64,000 nt of DNA, taken from NCBI GenBank assembly GCA_038049695.1, contig CP142451.1, forward strand, positions 36,903,501-36,967,500, read 5' to 3'. Below are positions 61,046 through 64,000 of this stretch, piece after piece. Each line of letters starts with the position of its first letter. Position 1 is the first letter of the stretch. Source of the DNA: Cinnamomum chago (taxonomy: Eukaryota; Streptophyta; Magnoliopsida; Laurales; Lauraceae). Under the pieces are notes generated by a model that searched no databases, was not told where the DNA came from, and saw only the letters and a list, made by a program, of their open reading frames with translations. The position numbers and the translations under genes are program-made.

Positions 61046-64000
61046 TGTCACGCCCCCGAACCGAAACCTCGGGGGCGGGAGATGGGATTTAAGCATAAAT
61101 ATATTTTTCTTCTCCCAAGATCCGCGTGTGTGAAGACAACACATTCTGAATATTTTGCGGAAGCATTTGTGGCGTTGCGACCCGAAGTCCGTGGCCATCG
61201 GATTCCGCGTCGCACTCAACCTTTAGCCCATAGCTATTATATCAAGAATCATACCAGACTGGAGTAACCATCACAATAATTTACAGAGCTGACAGTAACA
61301 GGATATTGCATTCCCAAATATGTTCAAGTTACAATTATCAATGTACATTAATTAAGAATCCCAAGAAAAGGCTAATAAAAGCCATACAACAATAAGCTAT
61401 AAACTACTACCCAAATGTGACGTAGCTCCGATGTCAAGCTCAATGTCTACATGACATAGCCGACAAACTAACCTGCAAAGCATGGCTCTACAGCCAACAA
61501 AAGCACTCAACTCGGGGCGAAGAAATCTGAACCTGAGTACCAAAAGTAGTGGGTCAGACACGACGGTCTGGCAGGTGGATGAAAAGATCACAAATATAGC
61601 GAATAATAATACAAATGATAAATCATGCTATTTGCTCAAAATGCTGCGTATAATTAAACGGGTGAAAACTCAGGAATCTCGGATAAAACATGTATTCTTT
61701 TCAAACATGGTTAAAACAGGAAGATCTAATAAAGCATATGTTCATTTACATCATCTATAAAAGCATAGATATTTGACAATCGGGTGTTCGTGGAAAACAT
61801 GTATGAATATGGAAGTTTGGCAAAACCACGTTCATTTAAACATATTTCAAAGCATGGATCTTCAACAGATCGGGCATTCCTTTAAAACAGGTATAACATA
61901 GGGATCTGGCAAAACGCGTGTCATTTAAAACATATTCTCAAGCATGGATGTTATAGCTCGGGTAATCATTTGAAACAGGTATAAACATAGAAACCTGACA
62001 AAACACGTGTCATTTAAAACATATTCCAAAACAGGGATATTTAACAAATCGGGTATTCATTTGAAACCGGTATAAACATAGTGACCTGGCAGAACAAGTG
62101 TCATTTAAAACAAAGCACGAATGTTTAGCAATCCGGGTATTCACTTAAAACATGTATAAACATCGGGATCTAACAAAACGAAAAACGCATTCCAAAGCAT
62201 GGACATTTAATAACTCGGGTATTCATTTTAAAAACAGGTATAAACATAGATATCTGACAAACCAAATGTCCTTTAAAACAAGGCACGGATATTTAACAAT
62301 TCGAGTATTCCTTTAAAACACGTGTAATCATATAAATCTAGCAAAATCATTGATCGTATGGAACATGTGTAAAAGTACGGGTATTCACCCAACCGGCATT
62401 CATGTAAAACATGTACGTGTGCAAAGGACATAAAACAATATAATAGTGACTGAATTTACAATAGAGAGCATTAACACTTATCTAAATAACAACTTTCATA
62501 AAAGCAATGAATCATTTATCTGAAAACAAGTAAGCAATATAAACCATGTCGGGTGTCCAAGGAATCGGGAACTGGCAAGATGGCAATCACAAGAAGCTAA
62601 GTCCTCTATCACCGAAGTGACAAGAGCGGGACGTTGGTCTCAGTCACACAAGGTGAGGAGACTCAACGTAAATCATATATACAATAATAAATATACGGGA
62701 ACGGGAACGGGACCACGGTAGCGAACCGGGTATCGGGACGGGACCACGGCAATAACCGGGTATCGGGATCCAAACTGCAGCTGGCGGGACGGGAGAGGGA
62801 TTTCCAAGTCGGTGGATCAAACCGACAAGGTATCCAAGCTTAGTGATGCCGACTCATAGGTCAAAACCAATCGAGACATATGCAAGTAAATCAAGTACAG
62901 TAAGTAAACGGGGGTGCTCAAGGGCACACTGTCACTTCATATCGGGCAATACATTTCGGGACAAATAACTGTTACTAGTGTAACTTCAATGCTTTCGGGG
63001 AAACAAGTAAATCAAGTACAATAAATAAACGGGTAAAACGGGGTGCTCAAGGGCACACTTTCATATCATGTGATGCAAATCTCGGGAAATGAGGAAATAT
63101 AATGCACTATACCATTTCGGGAAGAATATTGATTGCAAGATCTATTTAAGTGAATAGGGGTCCCGTATGTCGATTATAATAATTACTTGGTACTCCTTGA
63201 GTTTGAAGACATTCCGGGCTCCTTATGCACTTTTACTATTTTCACAACTTAAAATGAGCTTATGTGTAATACTAGATGTTACAATAGCAAGAATCAAGAT
63301 TATAAACGGTCCATCCTAGGCATCACATTAATCCGGAAACATCGAGCAACCTACTCAGTCATCGAAAGGAATAGAATTAGCGATAACCAAGGAAATAGAC
63401 TTGTGTTTAGATATAAAGAAGATATCGCGTCGTTCCATCCCGTTCAAGATTGAAATGGATTAACTCCGATGCCACCGAGCCAACCGTGAGGCGTGTCGGC
63501 TCAAGACATTCTCACACATGGTTCAAACAGTCCAAAGAGGGTAGCCAGGGTCCCACCTAAATCCGAGAATTAGTGCCTAGATCATCACCATTCTTTCTTT
63601 TAGTTCCCTAGTCTTAGAGACCTTAGATTAGGGTACAATTGGTCTTAACACTAAGGTATACACCTCTAGGACTCATAGAAAGCCCAAAGGTTTCCAAAAA
63701 AACACAATACCAAATTTCACTTCGGACCGATCGATCGGTCGAAATTTCTGTACCAGAAATGTACAGGGTCCGATCGATCGGCCCAAAAAGGCTTACAGTT
63801 ACTGACAGTCCGATCGATCGGCCTGTATGTCCGATCGATCGGACCTGGGTACAGCAGGTCCGGGAAAGCTGATTTTTCTTCCTCTTTTTCCTTTCCTTCC
63901 AACATATAATCAACCACAAAGAACCATAAACAAGATGGTTTAAATACATGTTTCCAAGACAATAACATGAGCTAAATAGCTCCTCATTTCAAGTTCCTCT
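61046..64000 (-). repeat. LTR 9, cut by the window end
   Basis: The first 2955 bp are visible, up to the CTTTCCATT region. It has a single 12-bp motif and agrees with LTR 8 at every variable site seen. The array therefore continues beyond the window. Confidence 0.93.

Larger units (their letters stand above)
12782..64000 (-). mobile_element. Head-to-tail array of a non-autonomous LARD-like LTR retrotransposon with shared LTRs
   Basis: Nine LTRs and eight internal segments alternate without any other sequence and run past the window end. On the minus strand each LTR begins TGTGAGAACCCGAC and ends GGGGGCGTGACA (TG...CA). It is followed after GAC by TGGTATCAGAGC, complementary to the 3' end of plant initiator-Met tRNA; the other side of each internal segment ends in a purine tract directly before the next TG. 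Periods are 6027 bp (first copy and sixth onward) and 6039 bp (second to fifth). Internal segments are 1845 bp each and show no gag, protease, RT, RNase H or integrase, so the family is non-autonomous by structure. Adjacent copies differ at only a handful of sites. With a rice-type LTR clock, five or six substitutions in 4.2 kb would mean tens of thousands of years, but homogenisation makes that a date of the last exchange, not of insertion. Confidence 0.93.

Noticed and set aside
12782-64000. Classic centromeric satellite, rDNA or CRISPR array
   Set aside because: The period is 6 kb with LTR termini, PBS and PPT; there is no rRNA similarity and no short repeat-spacer pattern.
12782-64000. 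Array as a pure assembly duplication
   Set aside because: Copies differ by consistent, block-wise variants and by a 12-bp length change, which an exact assembly duplication would not create. The exact copy number remains open.

Overview
This is nuclear DNA from a flowering plant. It has short exons with GT-AG introns, two plant gene families, several plant transposon classes (MULE, CACTA, LTR retrotransposon), an initiator-Met primer binding site of the plant type, and no bacterial operon features. Short stretches such as GGTGGGCCCCAC are reminiscent of magnoliid genomes, but that is a weak guess.

Layout. (1) 413-1394, minus strand: a complete two-exon gene for a small secreted protein like Arabidopsis At4g14100. 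(2) About 1666-7220: an old, decayed Mutator-like element (MULE). It has a mudrA-type transposase pseudogene on the plus strand and, facing it, a decayed plant-mobile-domain/Ulp1-protease pseudogene on the minus strand. Between the two lies a dense cluster of the palindrome TAGTCGATATCGACTA. (3) From 7954: one terminus of a CACTA transposon with subterminal repeats. (4) 9706-12417, minus strand: the last three exons of a PX/Nexin_C-type sorting nexin gene, with matching splice phases and a stop codon. A partial copy of the first of these exons lies downstream at 8939-9170. (5) 12782-64000 and beyond the window: a head-to-tail array of one non-autonomous LTR retrotransposon, also on the minus strand.

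The array is the main finding. It is not a set of separate insertions. Nine LTRs (4182 or 4194 bp) alternate with eight internal segments of exactly 1845 bp, so every internal segment shares its LTRs with its neighbours. The period is 6027 or 6039 bp, and the 12-bp difference is one extra copy of a CGATCGATCGGC-type motif. The copies are almost identical, and the few variants occur in runs of adjacent copies with switch points inside LTRs, as expected of unequal recombination or gene conversion. The internal segment shows a PBS and a PPT but no gag-pol coding, so the family is LARD-like and depends on another element's proteins. The array begins 364 bp upstream of the first visible nexin exon, so either it sits in an intron of that gene or the gene is truncated there; exons beyond the window would decide.

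Only the At4g14100-like gene looks whole and functional within the window. The many 60-140-codon open frames inside the array are chance frames that recur because the DNA recurs.
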